The notes under the pieces: model-generated | What the model was told of the DNA's origin: nothing | What the model saw: the letters and a program-made list of their open reading frames with translations, nothing else | Database searches by the model: none | Made by a program: the position numbers and the translations under genes | In this document: one piece after another, positions 17,306-25,267 of the stretch | How positions within the stretch are numbered: the first letter of the stretch is position 1 | Layout: each line of letters starts with the position of its first letter | Assembly: GCF_036924595.1 (NCBI RefSeq) | Contig: NZ_JAZHRV010000001.1 | Location: forward strand, 558,001-622,000 | Direction of reading: 5' to 3' | Length of the DNA: 64,000 nt | Source of the DNA: Bradyrhizobium algeriense | Lineage (GTDB): Bacteria; Pseudomonadota; Alphaproteobacteria; Rhizobiales; Xanthobacteraceae

Positions 17306-18241
17306 TCAATGCGCTCCCGCCGGTGTTCCGGTCCGCAGCCTCGGATCGAGGAATCCGTAGAGGAAATCGACGGCGAGGTTCGAGGCGACCATCGTCGCAG
17401 CTACCAGCAGCAGAACACATTGGACCACCGCGAGATCGCGGTTGGCCACTGCGACCACCAGCAGCCTGCCAACGCCGGGCCAGGAAAATACGCTTTCGAC
17501 GACGACGGCTCCGGCGATCAACGTCCCCACCATGAAGCCGACGATCGTCACGGTTGGGATCGCCGCATTTGGCAGCGCATGCCGGGTGACGACCGCGCGC
17601 CATGCGACGCCCTTGGCCGACGCGGTCCGCACGTAGGGCTGACCAAGCACCTCCAGCATCGCGCTGCGGGTAAATCGCGCCAGTACCGCAGCGCCGCCGA
17701 TACCGAGCGTGATGATGGGCAGGATGGCATGTCGCCAGCTGTCCTGACCGCCAGAGGGTAACCAGCCAAGCTGTACGGCGAAGATGAGAACGAGCACGAG
17801 GCCGAGAACGAAGCTCGGGACGGTGAAGCCGGCGACAGCCGCCGCCATCACCGCGCGGTCGATGACGCTGCCGCGGTGAAGCGCGGCCAGGATGCCGGCG
17901 GGAATGCCGATGCCAAGCTTGAGGAGCAGCGCTGGAATTGTGAGAACCAGCGTCGCCGGAATCCGCTCCGCGACCAGCTGGATCGCCGGTCGTCCGTCCC
18001 GCATCGAGCGGCCGAGTTCGCCCCGCGCGATCGCGCCGAAATAGTCGAGATATTGTATCCAGATCGGGTCATCCAATCCCCAGGCCTTGCGGAAGGCGGC
18101 GATCACCTCCGGCGGCGCTTCCGGTCCCATGATGATCAGCGCCGGATCACCGGAAAGGCGCAGCACGACAAAGGCAAAGGTGACGACCAGCGCGATGGTG
18201 AGCATTGCGCGGGCAACGCGGACGGCGAAAAATCGTAGCAT
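17306..18241 (-). CDS. ABC transporter permease, DppB/OppB type
   Basis: This 311-residue permease has the DppB signature: an N-terminal helix, then RLSGDPALIIMG...AFRKAWGLDDPIWIQYLDYF, and a five- to six-helix channel core with the VDFLYGFLDPRLR ending. The start codon overlaps the stop of the ATPase gene upstream (ATGA), and the next permease follows directly, so translation is coupled throughout. It forms the membrane channel together with the DppC-type partner. Confidence 0.92.
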   Translation of the reverse strand: MLRFFAVRVARAMLTIALVVTFAFVVLRLSGDPALIIMGPEAPPEVIAAFRKAWGLDDPIWIQYLDYFGAIARGELGRSMRDGRPAIQLVAERIPATLVLTIPALLLKLGIGIPAGILAALHRGSVIDRAVMAAAVAGFTVPSFVLGLVLVLIFAVQLGWLPSGGQDSWRHAILPIITLGIGGAAVLARFTRSAMLEVLGQPYVRTASAKGVAWRAVVTRHALPNAAIPTVTIVGFMVGTLIAGAVVVESVFSWPGVGRLLVVAVANRDLAVVQCVLLLVAATMVASNLAVDFLYGFLDPRLRTGTPAGAH

Positions 18242-19242
18242 CAGGCGGCGGCCTCCGAAGCGGCGGCCGGGACGGTCCCGGCATCGATCAGATGACAGGC
18301 GACGCTGCGATCGGGCGTGATCTCGACGAGCGTCGGCGATTCTACGCGGCAGCGCGCGAAGGCGTGAGAACAGCGCGGGTGAAAGGCACAGCCGGCCGGC
18401 CGGGCGGCGGGATTTGGCGGATCGCCGGTCAGAACGATCCGCTCGGTGCTGCGCCGTCCTGGTGCCGGCGATGCGGAGACCAGCGCGCGCGTATAGGGGT
18501 GCTGCGGGGCGGCGAAGAGGTGGTCCGCATCGCCGAGCTCAACGATACGGCCAAGATACATCACCGCGACCCGCCGGCTGATCTGTCGCACGACGCGCAA
18601 ATCGTGGCTGATGAACAGCATGGTGAGCCCGAGTTCCGCCTGCAGGTCGATCAGCAGGTTGATGACCTGAGCCTGGATCGATACATCGAGCGCGCTGACT
18701 GGTTCATCGCAGACCAGGAAGTCCGGCCGCGTTGCCAGCGCTCGGGCAATCACCGCCCGTTGCCGCTGCCCGCCGGAGAGCTCGTGCGGATAGCGCAGGC
18801 CTTGATCGTGCGAGAGGCCGACCGAAAGGAGCAGTTCGTCGGTGCGCGCTGCGCGGGAGGCATCGTCGCCGATGGCGTGGATGTCGAACGGCTCGCGCAC
18901 TTGTCTCGCGATCGTCCAGCGGCGATCGAGTGCCCCGAGCGGGTCCTGAAATATCATTTGCATGCGGGCACGCTGTGAACGCCATGCCGGAGAGCCGGTC
19001 GTCGGCATTGCCGCCTGGTCGAAGGCGACCGAGCCGCTGTCGGGCGCTTCGAGCCCGAGAACCATCCGTCCGGTGGTCGATTTACCGGAGCCGGACTCGC
19101 CGACGAGACCCAGCGTTTCGCCGCGCCGGATGTCGAGCGAGACGCCGTCGACCGCGCGCAGGTCGGTGACACGCCCGAACATGCCGGTTCGCATCCGATA
19201 GCTGCGGACGATGGCGTCGACCTTGACGAGAGGCGCCGTCAT
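18241..19242 (-). CDS. ABC transporter ATP-binding protein, DppF/OppF type
   Basis: This 333-residue ATPase has Walker [11 protein letters not shown]-loop MIFQDP, signature LSGGQRQR, Walker B FLVCDEP and the H-loop ISHD. The C-terminal oligopeptide extension ends in [15 protein letters not shown], whose cysteines can bind an iron-sulfur cluster in some DppD/DppF proteins. The ATG at 19242 overlaps the stop of the preceding ATPase (ATGA). A longer in-frame start would lie deep inside that gene and is rejected. It works as a heterodimer with the DppD-type ATPase. Confidence 0.93.
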   Translation of the reverse strand: MTAPLVKVDAIVRSYRMRTGMFGRVTDLRAVDGVSLDIRRGETLGLVGESGSGKSTTGRMVLGLEAPDSGSVAFDQAAMPTTGSPAWRSQRARMQMIFQDPLGALDRRWTIARQVREPFDIHAIGDDASRAARTDELLLSVGLSHDQGLRYPHELSGGQRQRAVIARALATRPDFLVCDEPVSALDVSIQAQVINLLIDLQAELGLTMLFISHDLRVVRQISRRVAVMYLGRIVELGDADHLFAAPQHPYTRALVSASPAPGRRSTERIVLTGDPPNPAARPAGCAFHPRCSHAFARCRVESPTLVEITPDRSVACHLIDAGTVPAAASEAAA

Positions 19243-20228
19243 TCCGCCGCAGCCTCCAACGGAGGCGAATACAGCGGCGCACCGCTCTCCAGCACGCAGG
19301 CGAGCCGTCGCCGTTCGCCGATTGCGCGCAAAAGCGGCGGCTTGTTTTCGCAGAGCCGGTCGGACGAAGCGCAGCGCGGCGCGAATGCGCAGCCGGGCGG
19401 CATCGCCTTCGGATTCGGTACCATGCCGGATATGGCGGTCAGTCGGCGGCGCGGACCATCGATCGGCGGCAGCGCGCCCGTCAGGCCCCGCGTATACGGA
19501 TGACGCGGATCGGCGAACAGTTCGTCCGCCGCGGCTTCCTCGACGATGCGGCCCGCATACATCACAGCGACCCGGTCGCAATTTTCGGCAACGACGCCGA
19601 GGTCGTGACTGATGAGCACGAGCGCCATGCCGGTTTCCCGCCGGACACGGCCGATCAGTTCGAGAATCTGGGACTGAATTGTCGCGTCGAGCGCCGTCGT
19701 CGGTTCGTCGGCGACCAGCAGGTCCGGATTTCCGGCGAGCGCCATGGCGATCACGATGCGCTGATTCTGGCCGCCCGAGAATTCGTGCGGGTAGGCGGAG
19801 AGACGTCGCTCCGGGTCGGGAATGCCGACAAGATCGAGCAGATGCCGGGCTTCGGACCGGATCGACGCGCCGGAGACGCCCCGATGCAGCGCGAGGCTTT
19901 CACCGATCTGTCTGCCAATGGACAGCACCGGATTGAGCGCGCTTGCCGGATCCTGAAAGATCATGGCGATCTGCCCGCCGCGAACCCGGTCGAGGTCGGC
20001 CGGCGCGGCGCCGAGGATGTCGGCGCCTTCCAGCCTGACGCGGCCGCCAATCGACGCGGCCTTTGGCAGAAGACCAAGGGCGGCGAGCCAGGTGACGGAC
20101 TTGCCCGATCCGGACTCGCCGACCAGGCCAAGCGCTTCGCCGCGCTCGACCTGCAGATCGATCCCGTGCAACACCGTTACGCCATCGAAGGCGACCGTGA
20201 GGCTTTCGATCGAGACCAGCGGCGCCAT
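19239..20228 (-). CDS. ABC transporter ATP-binding protein, DppD/OppD type
   Basis: This 329-residue ATPase has [11 protein letters not shown] (Walker A), MIFQDPASALNP, FSGGQNQR (signature with an unusual N replacing R or Q), LLVADEPTTALD and ISHDLG. The oligopeptide C-terminal region has GCAFAPRC...C cysteines. The start at 20228 lies 5 nt after the stop of the binding-protein gene. Coupled with the next ATPase by a 4-base overlap, it energises the importer. Confidence 0.93.
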   Translation of the reverse strand: MAPLVSIESLTVAFDGVTVLHGIDLQVERGEALGLVGESGSGKSVTWLAALGLLPKAASIGGRVRLEGADILGAAPADLDRVRGGQIAMIFQDPASALNPVLSIGRQIGESLALHRGVSGASIRSEARHLLDLVGIPDPERRLSAYPHEFSGGQNQRIVIAMALAGNPDLLVADEPTTALDATIQSQILELIGRVRRETGMALVLISHDLGVVAENCDRVAVMYAGRIVEEAAADELFADPRHPYTRGLTGALPPIDGPRRRLTAISGMVPNPKAMPPGCAFAPRCASSDRLCENKPPLLRAIGERRRLACVLESGAPLYSPPLEAAAE

Positions 20229-20233
20229 CGGCT

Positions 20234-21871
20234 TCAGACCTCGAAATTGCCGGCGCGGAAATCCATCGCGAAGGCTGGCGCAGCCTTCCATTTGATTGAC
20301 TTCGGCTTGGCGGTGAAGACCGCGTTCTGATGCAGCACCGTGTAAGCGGGGTCTTCGCGCTCGCAGATTTCCAGCATGCGGCGGAAGGCCTTCCTGCGTG
20401 CGGGGCGATCGGTCGAGGTTTCCAGGAATTCCGAGAGCGTATTGACTTCGGCGTTGGCGTATTCGCCGATCTGCTGCTGCTGGCCGTTCGGTCCGTGCTG
20501 CGCGACGATGGAAGAAACCGGATCGTTGAACGGCGCGGAGTTGGACCAGTCACGCACCGCGCGTGTGTTGGAGCGCTCCATGATCTGGGTCCAGTTCTCC
20601 TTGGTCTCGATCTGGACGTTGAGTCCGACGGCCTTCCACATCTCAACGAGGATCTGCGCAGTCGCCACCTGGTTGGTGTAGTAGTTGTTGAGCAACCGGT
20701 ATGGAATCGCGTCGCCCTTGTAGTTCGCCTGCTTCAGGAGACCCTGTGCCAGGGCCGGATCGTATTCCGGAACCGTCCAGTCGGCCTGGAACATGTCGGC
20801 GTAGTACTCCCATTGCAGGCCACGCGGCACACGCGTGCGTCCGGACCAAAGGCTGTCGACGATTGCCTGGCGGTCGATCGCGTGGGTGAAGGCGCGGCGC
20901 ACCAGCGGATTGGCGAGCTGCGGATGATTCTTGTCGAACACGGTCAGGCGGTGGTTGAGGATCGTGCCGCCCTGAACCTCGAAGCCAGCATTCTTCTCGA
21001 TGTCGACAATCTGGTCCGGCGGAATGTCGCAGGCGAACTGATAGTCGCCGGAAATGAGTCCGTTGACGCGGCTCGAGACTTCCGGAACCTCGACGAACCG
21101 GATGCGCTTCAGCGGCGGCCGGCCGCCCCAGTATTCGTCGTGGGCCTCCAGCGTCAGCGACACGTCGGGTTTGAACTCGACAACCTTGTAAGGACCTGTC
21201 GTGACCGGCTTGCGCGCCCAGTCGAGGTAGCTCGCGGCCGCTTCCCAGCCGCGCCGGCTCAGGATGTTGGAGCCGTAACGGGACAGGCGGCCTTCCAGCG
21301 TTACATCCGGCGTCGCATTGACGAAGCGCACCGTGTATTTATCCACGGCGTCGACGCGCAGGAGATCCGGCCAGATGCGGCGGGCCGCGGCAGAGACTTC
21401 AGGCGGCAGTTCCTTACCGGGCCGGGGCGTCGGGATCTGTTCGAACGCCTTGATCGTCGTTCGATTCTTGGCCTCGGTGCTGCCGAACATGCGCTCACGG
21501 CCGAAGCTGAACACGACGTCCTCGGCCGTCATCTCGTCGCCATTGTGAAACTTCACGCCCGGACGCAGCTTTAACTCGACGGTCTGGTCGTCGATGCGGC
21601 GCCATTCGGTGGCGAGGCCCGGAACTGTTTCCAGGCTGCCGCGCCAGTTCTTTCCGATCAGCGCTTCCCACAGCGAGGAGAAGAACACGCGTTCCCCGAC
21701 GTTGGACTGTTCGCGCAGCACATCGAGGGTGTTCGAATTGGTGACCTTCTGCACCGCGATCGTGATCGTCGGCCGGCTGTCAGCCTGGCCAATCGCGAAG
21801 CGCGGCAGCAACAGCGTGCCGGCTGCGGCGGCGCCGAGGCCGACGATCGAACGGCGGGAGGGGCGTATCAT
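20234..21871 (-). CDS. ABC transporter solute-binding protein, family 5 (DppA/OppA type), Tat-exported
   Basis: This 545-residue periplasmic protein begins with a twin-arginine signal (RPSRRSIVGLGAAAAG, then a hydrophobic stretch to about 35). The SBP_bac_5 fold follows, with the WRRIDDQTVELKLRPGVKFHNGDEMTAEDVVFS segment near 85-115 that opens most members. The ATG at 21871 follows GAAGGAGAAG. Family 5 proteins bind peptides, nickel, glycosides or opines. The presence of a phosphodiesterase and a TIM-barrel enzyme in the same operon argues for a non-peptide ligand. Confidence 0.93.
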   Translation of the reverse strand: MIRPSRRSIVGLGAAAAGTLLLPRFAIGQADSRPTITIAVQKVTNSNTLDVLREQSNVGERVFFSSLWEALIGKNWRGSLETVPGLATEWRRIDDQTVELKLRPGVKFHNGDEMTAEDVVFSFGRERMFGSTEAKNRTTIKAFEQIPTPRPGKELPPEVSAAARRIWPDLLRVDAVDKYTVRFVNATPDVTLEGRLSRYGSNILSRRGWEAAASYLDWARKPVTTGPYKVVEFKPDVSLTLEAHDEYWGGRPPLKRIRFVEVPEVSSRVNGLISGDYQFACDIPPDQIVDIEKNAGFEVQGGTILNHRLTVFDKNHPQLANPLVRRAFTHAIDRQAIVDSLWSGRTRVPRGLQWEYYADMFQADWTVPEYDPALAQGLLKQANYKGDAIPYRLLNNYYTNQVATAQILVEMWKAVGLNVQIETKENWTQIMERSNTRAVRDWSNSAPFNDPVSSIVAQHGPNGQQQQIGEYANAEVNTLSEFLETSTDRPARRKAFRRMLEICEREDPAYTVLHQNAVFTAKPKSIKWKAAPAFAMDFRAGNFEV

Positions 21872-21957
21872 GGACTTCTCCTTCTCAGACAAAGCGAGCC
21901 GATATTCCGCGCACGAGACCCGGGTGCAACGCGCCCCCAGGCCGCGTGGCCGTCGCG

Positions 21958-22785
21958 TCAGACCACCAGTCCCAACGCTTCGAGATGCGCTGCGCCTGCG
22001 CGGATGTTGGTCTGGTCCTTCACCTCAATGATCAGGCGCGGACGGGATGAAAGACGGCCCAGCGCGCGAAAGACCGCCGGCCAGCCGATGTTGCCTTCAC
22101 CGGGAAGCCAGTGCCGATCCGCATAGCCATCGGTGTCCTGGAGATGGACATGGGCAAGTGCGTCGCCGGCGGCATCGACGTAGAAATCGGCAGGCGGAGC
22201 GCCGGTGGAGCCGTGCGCGTAGTTTGCGTGGCCGGTATCCAGCGAGACGCGCACGGCCGGACTTGCGAAACTATTCGCGAGCTGAACGCGGTCCATTGGA
22301 TCCTTATCCTCGATGTTTTCAATGACGAGTTCGCAGCCGAAGCCTTCGGCGCGTTTCACAACATCCCCGAGCGTCGCGTGGACCCGCTCGATGACGCGCG
22401 TGCGGGCGCCCGGATTAATATCGAGATTGTTGTAATCCCAGGTCGAGTAGGGCGAATGGATGACCATCTGTGTTGCGCCGAGTGCCTCGCAAACCTCGAG
22501 CCCCTGAAGCAAACGCTTGGTGACGACCGCGCGGATCAGCGGATCCTGGCTGTCGATCTTGAAGCCCCAGAAAGGCCCGTGAATGCCGAGCCGGCCTTCA
22601 TAGCCATCGAGAAGCTTGCGGATCAACTCAACGCGTGCGCGCCAGTCGCCGTCGAGCGTCTCCGCCTCGAAGAAATCCTGGATCTCGAGGTCGCGTTGTC
22701 GTTCGAGAATCCAATTGCGGTGCAAGGCGAGAGTCGTGCTGGTCAACGCGGCGCCAACTACCGGGAGATCGGACAAGGCGGGCAT
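21958..22785 (-). CDS. Sugar phosphate isomerase/epimerase-like TIM-barrel protein
   Basis: This 275-residue protein belongs to the AP-endonuclease-2/xylose-isomerase-like barrel family. Metal-site motifs are visible: HGPF (about 70), IHSPYS (about 110), ELVIENIED with its conserved Glu, DTGHANYA, HVHLQDTDGY and the closing IIEVKD. It is cytoplasmic. The ATG at 22785 follows TGGAG and is preferred over a GTG four codons earlier. It is the first gene of the ABC/phosphodiesterase operon, so it should act on the same imported compound or its product. The precise reaction cannot be assigned. Confidence 0.85.
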   Translation of the reverse strand: MPALSDLPVVGAALTSTTLALHRNWILERQRDLEIQDFFEAETLDGDWRARVELIRKLLDGYEGRLGIHGPFWGFKIDSQDPLIRAVVTKRLLQGLEVCEALGATQMVIHSPYSTWDYNNLDINPGARTRVIERVHATLGDVVKRAEGFGCELVIENIEDKDPMDRVQLANSFASPAVRVSLDTGHANYAHGSTGAPPADFYVDAAGDALAHVHLQDTDGYADRHWLPGEGNIGWPAVFRALGRLSSRPRLIIEVKDQTNIRAGAAHLEALGLVV

Positions 22786-23194
22786 CGTAAACTCCACAAG
22801 CGGCGCAATCTGCTGTCAATATGACCGGCTATAAGCAAAGCATGACGTGCGCATGACTAAATGGAGTGCTTGGGCTCTATCGGAATTCTGCGTGCGGGAG
22901 TGTCTCTTCGCGGTCGGCACGCGCGCAACGTTGCCCCCGTGTGCCTTTCGCAACTGAGCCTTCCGAGAAGGCTGCCTTCCTCATTTGGAAACAACCGCCA
23001 AGCTATTGAAATTGCTAGACGGCGTTTAATCAGCGGGTTGCCCCGTCGCAGTCGAACTAATTGCGGCGGTTCGCAAGGTTAGCCCACAGGCGAGCCTGCG
23101 GTCTGCCATCGCCGAAGCGGCTTCCGCCAACCCCAACGATAAGCGCTCGCCATCGGTGCTGTTACGTCGATAGCGCCCCGCAATCGGCCTTCCT
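22786..23194. other. Gene-free stretch between the ABC operon and the TetR gene
   Basis: No gene or RNA is supported. The part just before the TIM-barrel gene should hold the operon promoter, but no convincing -35/-10 pair or operator stands out. Confidence 0.4.
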
Positions 23195-23797
23195 TCAGGA
23201 GTTGGTCGACTGCTGTTCAATCGCGTTGACGGACACGGTCGCCACTTGTCGCAACGCCTCGCGATCGGCGCCTGATGATGCCATCACGCCCATGCCTACG
23301 GATACTGCGGAAAGATAGCGCGCCAAGGCTACTGGATCGGCGGTTTCCTTGAGGTCACCCTCGCGCTTCGCTCGGATGAAACGCTCGCGTACCTGATCCT
23401 CGGTCAATGCGCGGCGCGCGGCGAGTTCGAAGGGGACATTCTCCGAGCCCGTCCCGCAAGCAAGACCTCCTTGCACCAGCAGACAACCGGGTGGGTTGGC
23501 AGGATCAGTTTGGGTGTCCGCGATGCCCATCAGCATCCTTTCCGCGACGTCGCGAGCGGACGGCGCCGCCAAGACCTCGTCCATCCAAGCAGCGCGTTTG
23601 GCCGAGTATCGGTCGAGGGCAGCTTTCAGCAACCCCTCCTTGTTGCCGAATGCGGCATAGAGACTTGGAGGATTGATGCCCATGGCATCGGTGAGTTGCG
23701 CGATGGTCGCGCCTTCGTAGCCGTGCCGCCAAAACACTTCCATCGCTTGATCCAACGCAGATCCGGCGTCGAACTCGCGGGGACGTCCCATGGCCAT
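23195..23797 (-). CDS. TetR-family repressor, divergent to an RND efflux pair
   Basis: This is a 200-residue protein. The N-terminal DNA-binding domain (MGRPREFDAGSALDQAMEVF...GATIAQLTDAMGINPPSLYAAFGNKEGLL, about 3-60) is followed by the helical ligand domain with a PPGCLLVQG segment. GAGGGAG precedes the ATG. It is transcribed away from the RND membrane-fusion gene with about 200 nt between, which makes it the probable local repressor of the efflux genes. The Cys in the ligand domain (PGCLL, about 104) is common in this subgroup and could sense electrophiles. That last point is inference. Confidence 0.92.
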   Translation of the reverse strand: MAMGRPREFDAGSALDQAMEVFWRHGYEGATIAQLTDAMGINPPSLYAAFGNKEGLLKAALDRYSAKRAAWMDEVLAAPSARDVAERMLMGIADTQTDPANPPGCLLVQGGLACGTGSENVPFELAARRALTEDQVRERFIRAKREGDLKETADPVALARYLSAVSVGMGVMASSGADREALRQVATVSVNAIEQQSTNS

Positions 23798-23923
23798 TTC
23801 GTTACTCCCTCGAACCGGACGTCTGTCTGAATCTGCGTCCTGCGGCTCTATCTATTTGTTTTTATTTGATTTATTTAAGCTTTCCGCGTTTCTCGAATTC
23901 AGGCTACAGTTTTCGTAGTGTCT

Positions 23924-23980
23924 GATACATAAGTATCTTGCGAAACCGCGTCCAGCTCCACATCTGTAGCGAACACTACA
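23924..23980. promoter_or_regulatory. Two inverted repeats between tetR and the RND genes (candidate operators)
   Basis: GATACATAAGTATC (23924-23937, arms of 5 around 4 bases) and TGTAGCGAACACTACA (23965-23980, arms of 5 around 6 bases) lie in the divergent promoter region. The second ends 16 bases before the efflux ATG. Either could bind the TetR dimer. Confidence 0.45.
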
Positions 23981-23996
23981 ATTATGGAGCGCGCAA

Positions 23997-25244
23997 ATGC
24001 CCCCCTTTTCCGACACCCGCCGTCCAGGTCGATTCCGAAGCATCGTCTTCGGCGTTGTGATCCTGGGCGCCGCTGTTGCTGCCGGCTCGACGCTGACCGG
24101 TCGCTACTTTCAAAATCCCGCCCAGGCGACCCAAAACGTTGCCGCGGCTGAACCCGCGGTTGCGGTCACGGTGGCAGTGGTCGAGCCGCGCCAGACCAGC
24201 CTGTGGGACGATTTCTCCGGGCGCCTGGAAGCTGTCAACCGGGTCGAGCTCCGCCCACGGGTTGCAGGTGCGATCCAATCGACCAATTTCACCGAGGGGG
24301 AACTGGTGAAGGCGGGCGATTTGCTGTTCAAGATCGATCCCGCGCCTTACGCGGCGGAGGTCGACAAGGCCCAGGCCCAGCTTGAAGCCGCCAAGGCGCG
24401 TGTGGTCTTCACCGCTGGCGAGCTCGAACGCGCCGCGCAGCTTGTCGGCAATAACGTCGTGACCCGGCGGGACTATGATCAGCGCGACAACGCAAATCGC
24501 GAAGCCATCGCCAATGTGAAGGCGGCCGAAGCGACGCTGCAAACCGCCAAGCTCAATTTTGGCTACACCGAAGTGCGCGCGCCCGTCGACGGACGGGTCG
24601 GCAAGATCGAGGTGACGGTCGGCAATCTCGTTGCGGCCGGAACTTCATCGCCGGTGTTGACATCGCTGGTTTCGGTCAATCCGATCTACGCCAGTTTCGA
24701 TGCCGACGAAGACGTCGTGTTGCGCGCTATCGGTTCAATCGCCGATGCCGGCGGCAAGCGCGGCAAACTCGATCAAATTCCGGTAGAGATGTCGACGTCT
24801 TCGGGCGCCACCCTCAAGGGGCGCATCCAGCTGATCGACAACCAGGTCAACGGCCAGAGCGGCACCATCCGCGTTCGCGCCACCTTCGACAATGACGATG
24901 GCCGGCTGATCCCGGGCCAGTTCGCGCGGGTGCGGATGGGCCAGCCGAAGCAGCAGACGCTTGTCATGGTCGACGAGCGCGCGATCGGCACCGATCAGGA
25001 CAAGAAATTCGTGATGGTCATAAGCTCGGACAATCGTGCGCTCTATCGCCCGATCACGCTCGGCGGCAGCGTCGAAGGGCTTCGCGTCGTCACCTCAGGC
25101 CTGAAATCGGGAGATCGCGTCGTGGTCAATGGCCTGCAACGGCTGCGTCCTGGCGCGCTCGTGAAAACGGAAGTGGCCGAGATGGGCGTGCGTGGTTCGC
25201 AGCGCGCCTCCACGGACGATAACCAACACGTCGCGCAGCGCTAA
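23997..25244 (+). CDS. RND efflux periplasmic adaptor (membrane fusion protein)
   Basis: This 415-residue adaptor has an N-terminal membrane anchor (about 13-35). The barrel-sandwich half-motifs RVAGAIQSTNFTEGELVKAGDLLFKID (about 88-114) and YTEVRAPVDGRVGKIEVTVGNLV flank a helical hairpin. A beta-barrel domain with LIPGQFARVRMG and a membrane-proximal domain follow. It bridges the RND pump and an outer-membrane channel. The permease gene starts 23 nt downstream, and no TolC-like gene is near, so a channel encoded elsewhere must be used. It is likely controlled by the divergent TetR. Confidence 0.94.
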   Translation: MPPFSDTRRPGRFRSIVFGVVILGAAVAAGSTLTGRYFQNPAQATQNVAAAEPAVAVTVAVVEPRQTSLWDDFSGRLEAVNRVELRPRVAGAIQSTNFTEGELVKAGDLLFKIDPAPYAAEVDKAQAQLEAAKARVVFTAGELERAAQLVGNNVVTRRDYDQRDNANREAIANVKAAEATLQTAKLNFGYTEVRAPVDGRVGKIEVTVGNLVAAGTSSPVLTSLVSVNPIYASFDADEDVVLRAIGSIADAGGKRGKLDQIPVEMSTSSGATLKGRIQLIDNQVNGQSGTIRVRATFDNDDGRLIPGQFARVRMGQPKQQTLVMVDERAIGTDQDKKFVMVISSDNRALYRPITLGGSVEGLRVVTSGLKSGDRVVVNGLQRLRPGALVKTEVAEMGVRGSQRASTDDNQHVAQR

Positions 25245-25267
25245 ACGCTTGCGCAGGGGCACAATTC

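Noticed and set aside
19243..19581. N-terminal extension of the DppF-type ATPase
   Set aside because: The extra 113 codons lie inside the preceding ATPase gene in another frame and are Arg-rich; the ATGA overlap gives a natural start.
20330..21574. 414-codon plus-strand frame opposite the solute-binding protein gene
   Set aside because: Mirror frame of a clear SBP_bac_5 gene.
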